DNA of 64,000 nt from the NCBI GenBank assembly GCA_030374765.1, contig JARGXX010000004.1:1700883-1764882 (forward strand), given 5' to 3'. Shown piece after piece: positions 51,314 to 60,038 of the stretch. Under the pieces are notes generated by a model. It was not told the origin of the DNA, did not search any database, and saw nothing but the letters and a program-made list of their open reading frames with translations. The DNA is from Agarophyton chilense (lineage: Eukaryota; Rhodophyta; Florideophyceae; Gracilariales; Gracilariaceae). How positions within the stretch are numbered: position 1 is the first letter of the stretch; the number at the start of each line of letters is the position of its first letter. The position numbers were made by a program, and so were the translations under genes.

Positions 51314-54300
51314 CATGATTGAGACGCCCAGCTGAAGCAGGTATCCAAACACATCCTGAAAGTGGCCATGAGCGGCGCGAAAGCGTGTGGCACGCGAAGT
51401 GCTGGGGGCTGAGCTTAGCTGATACACGACAAAAGAAATGTTGTTTCTTGCAGTCGAAGAAGCGTACACATGCGCGTTCGGGATATGCAGCTGCGACAGA
51501 AGAAGGGGGCGGTCGCGCGGCGGCACTGTCGCGCTTAAAAGCACGCGAGGGATCTTTGTGGGAATATGGCCGAAGCAGTTGTGGAGGTTGGCCAAGCACG
51601 GGCGAAAGTGTTGCCATAAAAGAAATAAGTGACATTCATCGATGGCAATGCGGGCGAGGCGGTCGGCGGCGATCAGTCGCGTGGTGAACTCTGTAAAAGA
51701 AGGAAGAGAAAGTCTTTCAGCGGAAAAGATGTAAATGTCGGCAAAGGAGTGCGATCCGGGAGGGGTGGGTGTACGAGAAGCACGAAGGCCGAAGAGCTGA
51801 GCGCGCAGTTCGTATTCACTGAGCAAGGCTGTGAGAGGGGTGATGAGAACGGTGGAGTATTTGCCCTTTTCCATGAAGACGGGGAGCAGAAGAGATAGTG
51901 TTTTTCCAGATCCAGTCGGCTGGAGTAGTAGCATGTTGGACAGCCTGTTGTACACGGCCGCTGTGTTCACAAATTGTTGGTGGGACTTGAATAAAGCGGA
52001 GTCGTTGGAAAGTGCCTGTCTTAGTGCTCGGAGCATTTCTGATGTAATATGTTCGTAGGTCACAAGCGGTTGTTGTAAGAGAGAAGCTCCACCGCGCGGT
52101 ATGGCGGCTGCCATAAAAGCAGGCGGATGTGGATTGAAAGGATGAGAGGCGGCCAGGTTTAGGTTGATTTGAGAATGGGGGATCGCAGAGCGGTCAGTGG
52201 GAGGGGACGGGGTTGGCTGCGATGTATGGATGGAGCGCTTTGGTTCAGGTGTAGGTAGAACTGTGTCAGTAACCGGACGTTTTCTGTGGTGTTGTTGTTG
52301 TTGTTGTTGTTGGGTGAGGGGAGCATTAAGAAGAAGACCGAGATACTGGTGCCATTTGCTGGACCACTCGCGATATTTGGAAAGTTGAGAGTGCTGCAAA
52401 CCGGATATGTCATGTGGTGTACGAGCGTAAAGAAAAGCGGCGGTGTGCGCAGAGTGGCCCGCCTGGCCATGGGCAGTGGTCAATAGCTCTTCCAAGATGT
52501 GATCGGCTACAGAAGATGCGGTGACATTGGAAACTGTGTTGGTCATTCCTACGGTGAAGTTTCTATAGTCGTTGAAGGATATCGGGAAACCGCGTTTGCT
52601 CAAGTGAGAGCTGATTATCGAGCGGATGGTGTTTGCGGCATACGGAATTCCGCAGTTGGCGAACAGCATTTTCCAATGCATCTGGAAACAGTTTCCTCCG
52701 TGTAGGCAGCGGACGATATATGCTTCAAACGGACGTATCAGAGTCAAGTACATGAGCAGAAGACGGGATGTTTGGGCATCGGGAAAGCGAGCAATCGGAG
52801 TGGCGGCCCCTTTGCTGTTTCGCGTTTTCATGTACCGGCAAATGAGGACAGGCGATTTGTCGATGAGCATGAGACAACGTTGAAAGTGTTGGTCGTTGTG
52901 GATACGGTATGTCTCAATCTCTGTGCCGCGCGCAGGAGAGCCCGACGAAAGGTGTAGCGCAACCAACAGGCGTTCTTGGATTTTCTGTGCACATGAGAGC
53001 CACCTCGACAACGCATGCGTGAACATATCGGTGCCCAAAATGTCGGTTGTGGGCAGTTGTGTGCGGGGAAAGGTACCGTTTTGCTTGCGTTGCGGAAGAA
53101 ACGGAGTGTGGTCGGTGTTGGAGTTGTGGGGCATGGAAGACGTGAGACAAGTGAAAACGAAAGCCATGTTTTGTTCGATAAATGGGCGGTTGTTGAGGTT
53201 GGTAAGGAAAGAAAAGCCTGGGCTTTTGTTGAAGGAGTCGTCCTGAAGTGAGTGTAGCGCGTTTGTGAAACCGGTTGGCAGAGCGTGGCCAAGAAGCAGG
53301 TCGTTGTGAAGAGTATGTTGTATTTCTTTGTGTAGAGTTAAAACCAAAGAGCCGACTTCTGAGAGGGCGAGGTGAGTGTCACGCACTATGCCGCAGGACG
53401 GGTGAACATCACAATTGTGGAAAGAAACGAACATTTCCTCGCGAGAGGATATGGACATTGCAAGCGTGAGTGTCTTTCTGACAAACGAAAGGGCGTTGTT
53501 GGAATCAGCGTCGATTGCCGCGTCGATGGTACGCATGCGTTCTTGAACGTGAACTGGGCGTTCGGAAGCAGGGGTGGCAGGTTGCAACAGGGGAGAAGAT
53601 TTGGAGAGCACGTGCAGTTCGTGTATGGCGCAGGCACAGATGCCATATTGAAGAGCGGCGAGGAGGTGCGTCACATCTGAGGCGGCTGCAAAACGAAAGG
53701 AGGTATTGTTGGGGTCGTGAGAAATGACCGTGTCGTAAGGCTCAGGCGTGCGGTCAGACGGCAAGGGGGCAGCGATAGGCGGGTTGGGGTCGGTGCTTAT
53801 CACGCTTGCGCAAGCAATGAAGTTGCGAACGGAGAGGAGATCCAAAGAGTGGTATGGCGCTAAAGATTGAAGCAAGAAGGGCTTGAGCGCGCTATGGACC
53901 GCTGGGCCATGTTGGGTTGGAGGAAAGGGAGCGGGGAGCTCACCAGAGGAAGACATGCGAATGGCATCCAACACGGAAGTAGTGTAGCAGTACATGAGGT
54001 CTGAGTCGGGTACGAGATGAGGGAGGTTTGCCCTTGTCCTGTGAGTAAACACAAGCAAACGGGAAATGTGTGAAGCGTAACGCTTGAGGGTTTCAGTGGA
54101 GACAGTTTTAAAAGCTGTGTCGGTGCGCTTGTTGAGGCGGTCCAAGAAAGCCAGGGAGGTCTTACTAACCAAAATGTTCACCTGAGAGAGGTAGTCGAAG
54201 ATGTGGTGGGTGATGGTGCTTTCAGCGGATGTGGGCGTTGTGCCAGTTCTGGATAGTTGAGCCGCCACATCCAGATGAACATGAAGCGAGTGAAGAACGA

Positions 54301-55285
54301 TGTCAAACTTGGAAAAGGTGATGAAAGAATTCTTCTCCGAGTGGTGACGAAGCAAAGGGTCTGATTGCGAACAAGGAGCGCCGGTGTTGAACTTTTGTAA
54401 AAAGTGGTTAATGTGTTGAAGCGGGGGCTCGATGCCTTTGGCAGTCGTTGCCACTGGACGATGGGGTGGTTGGAGACAAACAGGCTGCGCCGGGGGGGTA
54501 TCAGGCCGTGCCGCAGGCGCCTGCGGAACCTGGAAAGTTTTGGACAAGCAGCCTATGGGTTGAGCATTGGTAACGGGGAATAAACGGCGACGAACGCCGC
54601 CGTACACTGTCTGCAAGGCAATACGGCCCGACGAGACGGTACGGTCAAGGTGTGGCTGGGCAACCGCAGGCGACATATTGTGGCATTCGATCAGATGCGC
54701 TTGCAAACGAACGGGGTCGAGGTAGCAGAATTTGCAGAGCGGGCACTGATAGCCATTGTGAATGGCAATGTGTGCCAGGGGCGTGAGGAACGTAGAGGGC
54801 CCGGACACAAATTGAGCGTTGTGTTGGGGGCGATACTTTTGCCACACGGGGGCAACGTTAGAGTTGTTGCGCAAGGTGTGCACCTCGTGCAGGATTGCCA
54901 TTGACATGGGACTTGCAATTTCCAAAGGGATGGAGTGCTGTTTGCGCAAGTGATGTTGGATTGCGCGGGCAGACGGCAGCCCACACTGGCAGTTGACGCA
55001 CAACGGAAAGAACCCAATAGAATGAATACCCATATTCACAATGGTACCGAGTGCCATGATAAAAGAGGAAGAATCGTCGGCTGCATTTGCGTCGGTAACG
55101 GGTAAGTCGGAATGGGGTTGAGCATGGGCGTCACGCGCCACGGGCGGAGGCGGTGGGGGGAGCAGGGGATTAGGGGGAGTGGGCGGTGAGATGTTCACCG
55201 CAGCCCTCGGTGGGCTGTGCACCGAAGAGGGGATGAACACGGGCAAGCCATGTTCGCCGGCGGAGGATAAGCTGTTTTGCGACAT
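49742..55285 (-). CDS. Intact OrsD/tyrosine recombinase/RecQ helicase protein, copy B
   Basis: About 1,847 codons from ATG 55285 (MSQNSLSSAGEH); in-frame codons upstream lack an ATG. A Pro-rich N-terminus precedes two OrsD-type zinc fingers (about 92-115, CVNCQCGL...HHLRKQH; about 180-203, CPLCKFCY...HLIECH). A tyrosine-recombinase-like domain spans about 740-960, with Arg in SGSPARGTEI, NDYR where HxxR is usual, and GHSAHTAAFLYAR carrying His and the candidate nucleophile Tyr. The RecQ-like helicase spans about 1095-1475 (LQPTGSGKT, AIDECHLF, SATVPPRD, SSFGTGIDVPNVR, QQAGRAGRDG). Then come a four-Cys zinc site (about 1507-1542), a Pro/Ser/Thr linker and zinc knuckles (CFRCFSPHH, CYRCHLGFC; about 1720-1755). 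It could cut, join and unwind DNA for its own movement. Similar OrsD-helicase proteins are known to me from fungi. Confidence 0.85.
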   Translation of the reverse strand: MSQNSLSSAGEHGLPVFIPSSVHSPPRAAVNISPPTPPNPLLPPPPPPVARDAHAQPHSDLPVTDANAADDSSSFIMALGTIVNMGIHSIGFFPLCVNCQCGLPSARAIQHHLRKQHSIPLEIASPMSMAILHEVHTLRNNSNVAPVWQKYRPQHNAQFVSGPSTFLTPLAHIAIHNGYQCPLCKFCYLDPVRLQAHLIECHNMSPAVAQPHLDRTVSSGRIALQTVYGGVRRRLFPVTNAQPIGCLSKTFQVPQAPAARPDTPPAQPVCLQPPHRPVATTAKGIEPPLQHINHFLQKFNTGAPCSQSDPLLRHHSEKNSFITFSKFDIVLHSLHVHLDVAAQLSRTGTTPTSAESTITHHIFDYLSQVNILVSKTSLAFLDRLNKRTDTAFKTVSTETLKRYASHISRLLVFTHRTRANLPHLVPDSDLMYCYTTSVLDAIRMSSSGELPAPFPPTQHGPAVHSALKPFLLQSLAPYHSLDLLSVRNFIACASVISTDPNPPIAAPLPSDRTPEPYDTVISHDPNNTSFRFAAASDVTHLLAALQYGICACAIHELHVLSKSSPLLQPATPASERPVHVQERMRTIDAAIDADSNNALSFVRKTLTLAMSISSREEMFVSFHNCDVHPSCGIVRDTHLALSEVGSLVLTLHKEIQHTLHNDLLLGHALPTGFTNALHSLQDDSFNKSPGFSFLTNLNNRPFIEQNMAFVFTCLTSSMPHNSNTDHTPFLPQRKQNGTFPRTQLPTTDILGTDMFTHALSRWLSCAQKIQERLLVALHLSSGSPARGTEIETYRIHNDQHFQRCLMLIDKSPVLICRYMKTRNSKGAATPIARFPDAQTSRLLLMYLTLIRPFEAYIVRCLHGGNCFQMHWKMLFANCGIPYAANTIRSIISSHLSKRGFPISFNDYRNFTVGMTNTVSNVTASSVADHILEELLTTAHGQAGHSAHTAAFLYARTPHDISGLQHSQLSKYREWSSKWHQYLGLLLNAPLTQQQQQQQHHRKRPVTDTVLPTPEPKRSIHTSQPTPSPPTDRSAIPHSQINLNLAASHPFNPHPPAFMAAAIPRGGASLLQQPLVTYEHITSEMLRALRQALSNDSALFKSHQQFVNTAAVYNRLSNMLLLQPTGSGKTLSLLLPVFMEKGKYSTVLITPLTALLSEYELRAQLFGLRASRTPTPPGSHSFADIYIFSAERLSLPSFTEFTTRLIAADRLARIAIDECHLFLLWQHFRPCLANLHNCFGHIPTKIPRVLLSATVPPRDRPLLLSQLHIPNAHVYASSTARNNISFVVYQLSSAPSTSRATRFRAAHGHFQDVFGYLLQLGVSIMQEHVARLLHSSADTTLARVLIFSLTRPAAEAVHEALAASRSSFGALKQSTTVTVLLYHSGLSDVRKRRAHTLWNSPPSSSAPTTNHILFMVCTSSFGTGIDVPNVRLVFNFGGVASLCDLAQQAGRAGRDGNPSTCVTIYFQPYFKLVTETLSSSSSNTNAFEEPNRIYNQALSTERWLEAQHWVECKSVCRRNALYFHMDGKEPGICLFSPSVLNCDICNSIAAVSPSPTPERSSVSATPSASQHAQSISPSPSASPQTPTPPKNRANQSNRTSLNNQNTNTNGGPTQSPKPHASRPPRPPTSTPSPLLTTTHPSAATQSPTVAHSQSQSHSATFFYTLERKTPQQIVSHFEELSRRLAPLCVPCLLHEKTQVHLTDTHACPHSRQRCFRCFSPHHISRNCRFDKSPQGTCYRCHLGFCKGLKTHSQPHTFGTRHCIFISLYQLAWVLWRTCSKTRSEIALHLFDGRMQSKFNSISQSSQDSSPLHLEIDAMFHDWLTHNNHFAVPNILRLAAWWKSTTTLI

Positions 55286-56254
55286 AACTGAACGTGTAAG
55301 AGAGAGAAGAAGACGCTTGGGAGGATTGTTTTTGAAGACGCAAAGAAAGACACACACAAACAAACACAATCGAGTTTGGGAGCATCAGCGAAATGGACGG
55401 GTTCACTGCCGATATAGCAGTATAAGTAGTAAATAGGTGGGGCGAGGGTAATTGGAGAAAGGCGGTTTGGTGTTTTGGGGGAGGGCGCGTGTGGCTGGCT
55501 TGAGCAAATGGCATACTGTACAAGGGAACCTTCACGATACTATTTGGTATTGCAGGTCATTCATTCCCGGTGTATGACTGTGGGGTTGTGGGGAGGAGTG
55601 TGTCACAATAAAGCTCATTGGCCTCCGCCCCATTGAGGAGAGTGATTTTGTGTAAGGGGCGTGGTTTCCGTGCAGGGGGGGAGCGGGAAGGGGAAAAAGG
55701 GCAGCACAGAGAAGAGATGGGGCTGCGCGGTGGTGGAGTCGGGTTGGGGGAGGGCAGAAGTTTTCAGGGTGGGTTCGGACTTGTGTGTAAATGGACGGAG
55801 GTTTAGAACGAGCTGGCGCGCGATCGGGTGCGCCAGCGGATGTTGTGCGGCAATGTGGCAACTTGTTGTGAAGCATGACGTTTTCAGAACGGCTAACTAG
55901 TGGCGGTGGTGGCGTATCGTACACACGTATTAGTTTGAGCACAAGCGGTGCTGCACCGCGGTTGAGCTCATATATGCATATGCGACATGTTTGACCGTTG
56001 ATTTTGGAAAAATGGTTCTACATGTGACGTGGGTAGGAGGGGTGCTATGTGTTACAGTATGCGCACTGTGTAACGTTATGATGGTGTTTGGCAAAAGAAG
56101 TGAGATGTTGCGGGGCGTGGCAGTGGGGGCCGAAGAAGAAGGTTATAGGTTTTCTGTTTTTAAAACGAATGAAGGAAGAGAGTTTGCGCGTGGTTGTTCT
56201 TAGGAGAGAAGGTTTAGTTTTTAGTTGTGTTCTACTGAGAAAGAAAAGAAACAA
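55286..56254. other. Spacer between the helicase and methyltransferase-SET genes
   Basis: No supportable gene. It should hold the promoter of the helicase gene. The ORFs present are Pro/Cys-rich shadows. Confidence 0.5.
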
Positions 56255-59200
56255 CTAATCTACAAGATCCACATGAAAGGTGTGTGTTTGTGGTTTTGGA
56301 ACCCTGGGCCAATGAGCGTAGTCGTTTCCATAGTCTATTAGCACTTCTTCTTCTCGCTCGATGGTTCGGGTGGCTACTATTGTGATAAGGTGGTAGTCTT
56401 GGATTCCTGACTTTGAGTTTTTCAAAGTAGACGAAAGGCGCGCTACTACATTTGGTGTGCGAGGGTTGGGGAGTACCTTGTCCCGTAAGGCCTGAATGTC
56501 GAGGTCCTCTGGGCGGTATTGGGCATCATTGATGATTCCGCCAACACAGAACGGGGCAGGCGTGATCCACATGGAGTGGGTTCCACGGTCTCCCGGGGTG
56601 GGCAGTCTGACAAAGTCCGGACCTGTCACTCGGATTTCCATGGAAGTGGAGTTGAAGCGCTCCACGGTGACGGCGAGCAAACCGTTGGCATACGAAGACT
56701 GTGTGGCGGAGCGTTTGGAGAGGTCGTGGTAGACGAGAGTTCCATAAAAGTAGCACACGGTGTCGCCTTCATTAAACTGGCGTGCGGCAAAGACCCCGTC
56801 TCCCGCCAAGGGGTGTCGGATGTCGGACTTTTTGGTATACACTCCATGGGCATACCCTTCTATGGCAAGTAACGTAGCCGGATCAATCTGAGTGAGAAGG
56901 CCCTGTTTCTCTCGCGGCCATTCATGCACCGGTTTAGTGCGGCAAACGGCTGCAAACTCACGGTCTTTCCACAAGTTGCAGAGAAAGGAAGCGAGCGGCG
57001 CAGGAAAAATTTGGTACTGTGGCAGACCGGGAGGCGCGGTCCAAAGGTATTTCGATCGCAGGTCCGTGTTCGGTAGTGAGCGAACTAGGCGACTGAACTT
57101 GGCGATGAGATGGTGCGGCACTTCAATGTCGGTGCTGTTCTGTAAAACGGTTTTGATAAAGTGAACGACAGCATTGTGTTTTGCGTGAGCGTAACACACT
57201 GCGTCTTTCTCGCACCCCAAAAAGCGTCTGTGACCTGGGAGCTCCATGCACGCCAAAGCGGTGGAACCCGTTCCGGCAAATAAATCCACCACCATGTCGC
57301 CAGGCTGAGAATAGCGGCTTATGAGTTCCTTGAGTAGAGCACGACTCTTCTGCTCCGGGCGTACTTTTTCAGTGACGGCGTTGTGATTGTTGGTGACAGA
57401 ATGCAGGCGATTCCAACGCAGGGTCTCGCCAGCGGCTAGTCCCGGCACGTTATCAATCACGTTCTTGTAAGCCGGGTAGCGAGAAGGAACGTAGTTGTAG
57501 TTGACGAGGTTTACGCGAGCCAGGTTTTCATCGTGAGTGAGCCCCGTTTTGATGCCGTGAATGGCGTACTCGGTGATGGGCAACGGCGACGTTCGCAGCC
57601 CGCGGTGGCTCCCAGTAGGATGGGAGGCGGCGCGGACGAAAACCAACGGCACAGGGTCCACCTTGAACAGCGCAGTATGGGACTCGGAAATGCTCTTGAA
57701 GCACGACAACCACGGCCTGAACTGGCGAATGGAGCAAAAGAGAATAAAGTGGCCGCCAGGGCACATCAGCTCGCCAATAACCTGCGCCGTGCGCTTCATA
57801 TCGTCTTGGGAAATGGCGTCGTGGTTGCTGTTGTGGCGGCCAGCTAAGGACCGAATGTTGTAAGGCGGGTCGGTGAGGACCAGTTGCACTGCTCCGACTG
57901 GAGATGAGGCGGTAGTTCGTTTGATAATATCCACCTGTACGAATTCTTTGAAATCGACACCGTAGAGGCGAATATGCTTTTCCATTTCGTCCTCCGCCTC
58001 TTGTAGAGCGTTGAGAGTAGTAGTTTGGGTGAAGGAGTGCGGCGGGAGGACGCGAGTTTCGTTGACGTTGTAGGGAAGATTTGGGGGTTGGGGAGGAGGT
58101 GAGGGACCAGCGGCGTTGGCGCGTTCCGACGACGACGGTAGTGGCGCTCCTGGATCAGGCGGAAGTTGCTGCTGTGACTCGTTCATAATGATGTCCACCA
58201 ACTCGGCTTCTTTTTTGGCTATCTCCACGGCCGGGTTGAGGGGTTGGCCTGGAATAGGACCGACCATGGCCATTCGAATCGGGGTCCAAAGTGGCAGACC
58301 GAACGTCGTGAAGCGGTGAGGGTACACGTCGACGGTCGAGTTATACTCGAATTGCGTCAAAGATTGCCAGCGAGCGGTTTCATCCATTTCGTATAGGAAG
58401 TCGTTGAAAAGCAGGCGGTGAAGGTCGTTCAAAAATTCGGAAGCTAGCACGCGTAGATTGCGGTCAACCTCGTCGGTGTGGGACCAGGCGACGCTGTCCA
58501 CTTCAGATTGGACTTTGGAAGGCTGTGCGTTCTTGGCAAATGTGGTAGTTTGCGATAAAGGGGCGTAGCCTTCGCCGCGGCGTTCGAGAGCGTGGTAGGT
58601 TAGGGTGTTGCTGTCGAACAAGATGTACGGAGCGAGCATGTGCTCCAGTGAGTCATACCCAAGATGGCGGCAGAACACATTCCAAGAGGTCACAAGCTTG
58701 TGCACGACAAATGAAATTCGCTCGCACGTTTCGTGCTTAAAGTTTTGCAACGAAGGCAACATAGAGGTCGCGGTTGCAACGCCGGTATTGAGGCGTTGTT
58801 TCTTGGTCTGGCGCGATTTGAGTTTCTCGCGTTTGAGAGTGTAGATCATCGACAGATACAAAACCATTTCAAAACGAGATGCCTCAACGGTAGTGGAGAA
58901 TCGTGAGCGACTGTCCTTGGAAGTTTGCGACTGTGGAGGCAGAATGCGCGATTTGAGGAAGGACGACAAGAGAGCCGTTTTCGGAATGAGCAAGTCGACT
59001 TGACGGCTGGGGCGGCGGCGATTTGTAGGCGCATTGGAAGAACGAGCACTTGCACGGGTGGTACCATTACCAGCAGCAGAAGACGGTTGCTGCTCAGAAG
59101 TATTGCTTGAAGCTTGGATTTGGAGGTAGAGCTGGTACAAGTCCCTGAGACGCCGGTCGTTGCTACCATCGTCGAGGTCCACACATCTGGCCATGAGGTA

Positions 59201-59452
59201 CACCTGAGAAAAGTAGTTGTTTTTGAGGAGGCTGTGTTGTATCTCCGTGTTGGTGTACTTGCCGTGCTTTTCAGATGGCACGACCAAGGAGCAAACTTCC
59301 TCTGCAGCTGGCACAGAGCCTCGGTTCTGAACTGCGAAGTAGACCAAGTCCAGGTACTGGAGCGCGCGGGCGTTGGGATCATCGGGGCGCATGCGGGCGT
59401 ACGCGTCGCGCAGCGGCAAGAACAAACCAATGAGACCTTCGGTGGTGACCAT
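56255..59452 (-). CDS. DNA amino-methyltransferase fused to a SET domain
   Basis: 1,065 codons from ATG 59452 (MVTTEGLIGLF), with no in-frame ATG upstream. The N-terminal ~480 residues are unrecognised. Motif IV, LTDPPYN, is at about 527, and motif I, VVDLFAGTGSTAL, at about 718-733. The order IV then I marks a beta-class amino-methyltransferase, and DPPY is typical of N6-adenine enzymes (N4-cytosine is possible). After about 130 residues comes a SET-like domain (about 870-1045): GDGVFAARQFNEGDTVCYFYGTL, then GGIINDA...PNVV in place of the NHSCxPN motif, and TIEREEEVLIDYGND at the end. SET domains methylate protein lysines, so this chain could mark both DNA and chromatin; activity is inference. 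It is upstream of copy B on the same strand with 0.97 kb between them. Confidence 0.82.
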   Translation of the reverse strand: MVTTEGLIGLFLPLRDAYARMRPDDPNARALQYLDLVYFAVQNRGSVPAAEEVCSLVVPSEKHGKYTNTEIQHSLLKNNYFSQVYLMARCVDLDDGSNDRRLRDLYQLYLQIQASSNTSEQQPSSAAGNGTTRASARSSNAPTNRRRPSRQVDLLIPKTALLSSFLKSRILPPQSQTSKDSRSRFSTTVEASRFEMVLYLSMIYTLKREKLKSRQTKKQRLNTGVATATSMLPSLQNFKHETCERISFVVHKLVTSWNVFCRHLGYDSLEHMLAPYILFDSNTLTYHALERRGEGYAPLSQTTTFAKNAQPSKVQSEVDSVAWSHTDEVDRNLRVLASEFLNDLHRLLFNDFLYEMDETARWQSLTQFEYNSTVDVYPHRFTTFGLPLWTPIRMAMVGPIPGQPLNPAVEIAKKEAELVDIIMNESQQQLPPDPGAPLPSSSERANAAGPSPPPQPPNLPYNVNETRVLPPHSFTQTTTLNALQEAEDEMEKHIRLYGVDFKEFVQVDIIKRTTASSPVGAVQLVLTDPPYNIRSLAGRHNSNHDAISQDDMKRTAQVIGELMCPGGHFILFCSIRQFRPWLSCFKSISESHTALFKVDPVPLVFVRAASHPTGSHRGLRTSPLPITEYAIHGIKTGLTHDENLARVNLVNYNYVPSRYPAYKNVIDNVPGLAAGETLRWNRLHSVTNNHNAVTEKVRPEQKSRALLKELISRYSQPGDMVVDLFAGTGSTALACMELPGHRRFLGCEKDAVCYAHAKHNAVVHFIKTVLQNSTDIEVPHHLIAKFSRLVRSLPNTDLRSKYLWTAPPGLPQYQIFPAPLASFLCNLWKDREFAAVCRTKPVHEWPREKQGLLTQIDPATLLAIEGYAHGVYTKKSDIRHPLAGDGVFAARQFNEGDTVCYFYGTLVYHDLSKRSATQSSYANGLLAVTVERFNSTSMEIRVTGPDFVRLPTPGDRGTHSMWITPAPFCVGGIINDAQYRPEDLDIQALRDKVLPNPRTPNVVARLSSTLKNSKSGIQDYHLITIVATRTIEREEEVLIDYGNDYAHWPRVPKPQTHTFHVDLVD

Positions 59453-59895
59453 CTTGTAAGACGGAACTTGGAGAGATATTCGAAGTGTCGGTGGAGAAGG
59501 CTGGGGGCGGAGATAGAGAGATAGAAGGGGGGGTGATTGAACGAAGAGAGACTTGTTCTTTTGAAGGGGAATTCGGGGGCTGAAGTTGTGCAAGGGCGTC
59601 TTGATTGAAGGGGTCGTGGGGTTTAGGGGTTCAAAGAGCGGGGCCGTGTAGGGGTTTGCGCAATGGTGAGGTCTTGGGCTTTAGCGGGTGCGTGTACGTC
59701 AAAGCCGTTCTTGATCGTAACTCGATACCGCAGCGGGCGCAAGAATCCAAAACAAGCAACACCGCTGAAACAACGACAAAGTTTCGAAAGGCGAACGTTG
59801 CCAAGCGGAGAGGACTGCAGAAGAGCGATAGCCGACAGCTCAAATACGGTCGGGGTCGGTTAACGTGAGATGCAGTTTGAGGGAGCAAAAGGGGG
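59453..59895. other. Spacer before the satellite array
   Basis: No gene recognised. A single GGTTTAGGGG occurs near 59619. It should hold the promoter of the methyltransferase-SET gene. Confidence 0.45.
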
Positions 59896-60038
59896 ATTGC
59901 CTGCAGGCAATAAATTTCAACTGCGAATTACGGCTCATAATTTGCACCCCGATTGTTGATTTGCATTATTATTTCGCACTTTCGGGGTGCAAATTATGAG
60001 CCGTAATTCGCAGTTGACCAAAAGTGCCCGCAGGCAAT
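59896..60038. repeat. Foldback unit inside each satellite monomer
   Basis: The inner 33-nt arms (59918-59950 and 59984-60016) are perfect inverted repeats around a 33-nt spacer. The outer ends (ATTGCCTGC and GCAGGCAAT) are also inverted, with an imperfect middle. The shape is that of a MITE or foldback element. It recurs at 60669, 61441, 62215, 63012 and 63784; the last copy has one extra C in its left arm. Confidence 0.9.
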
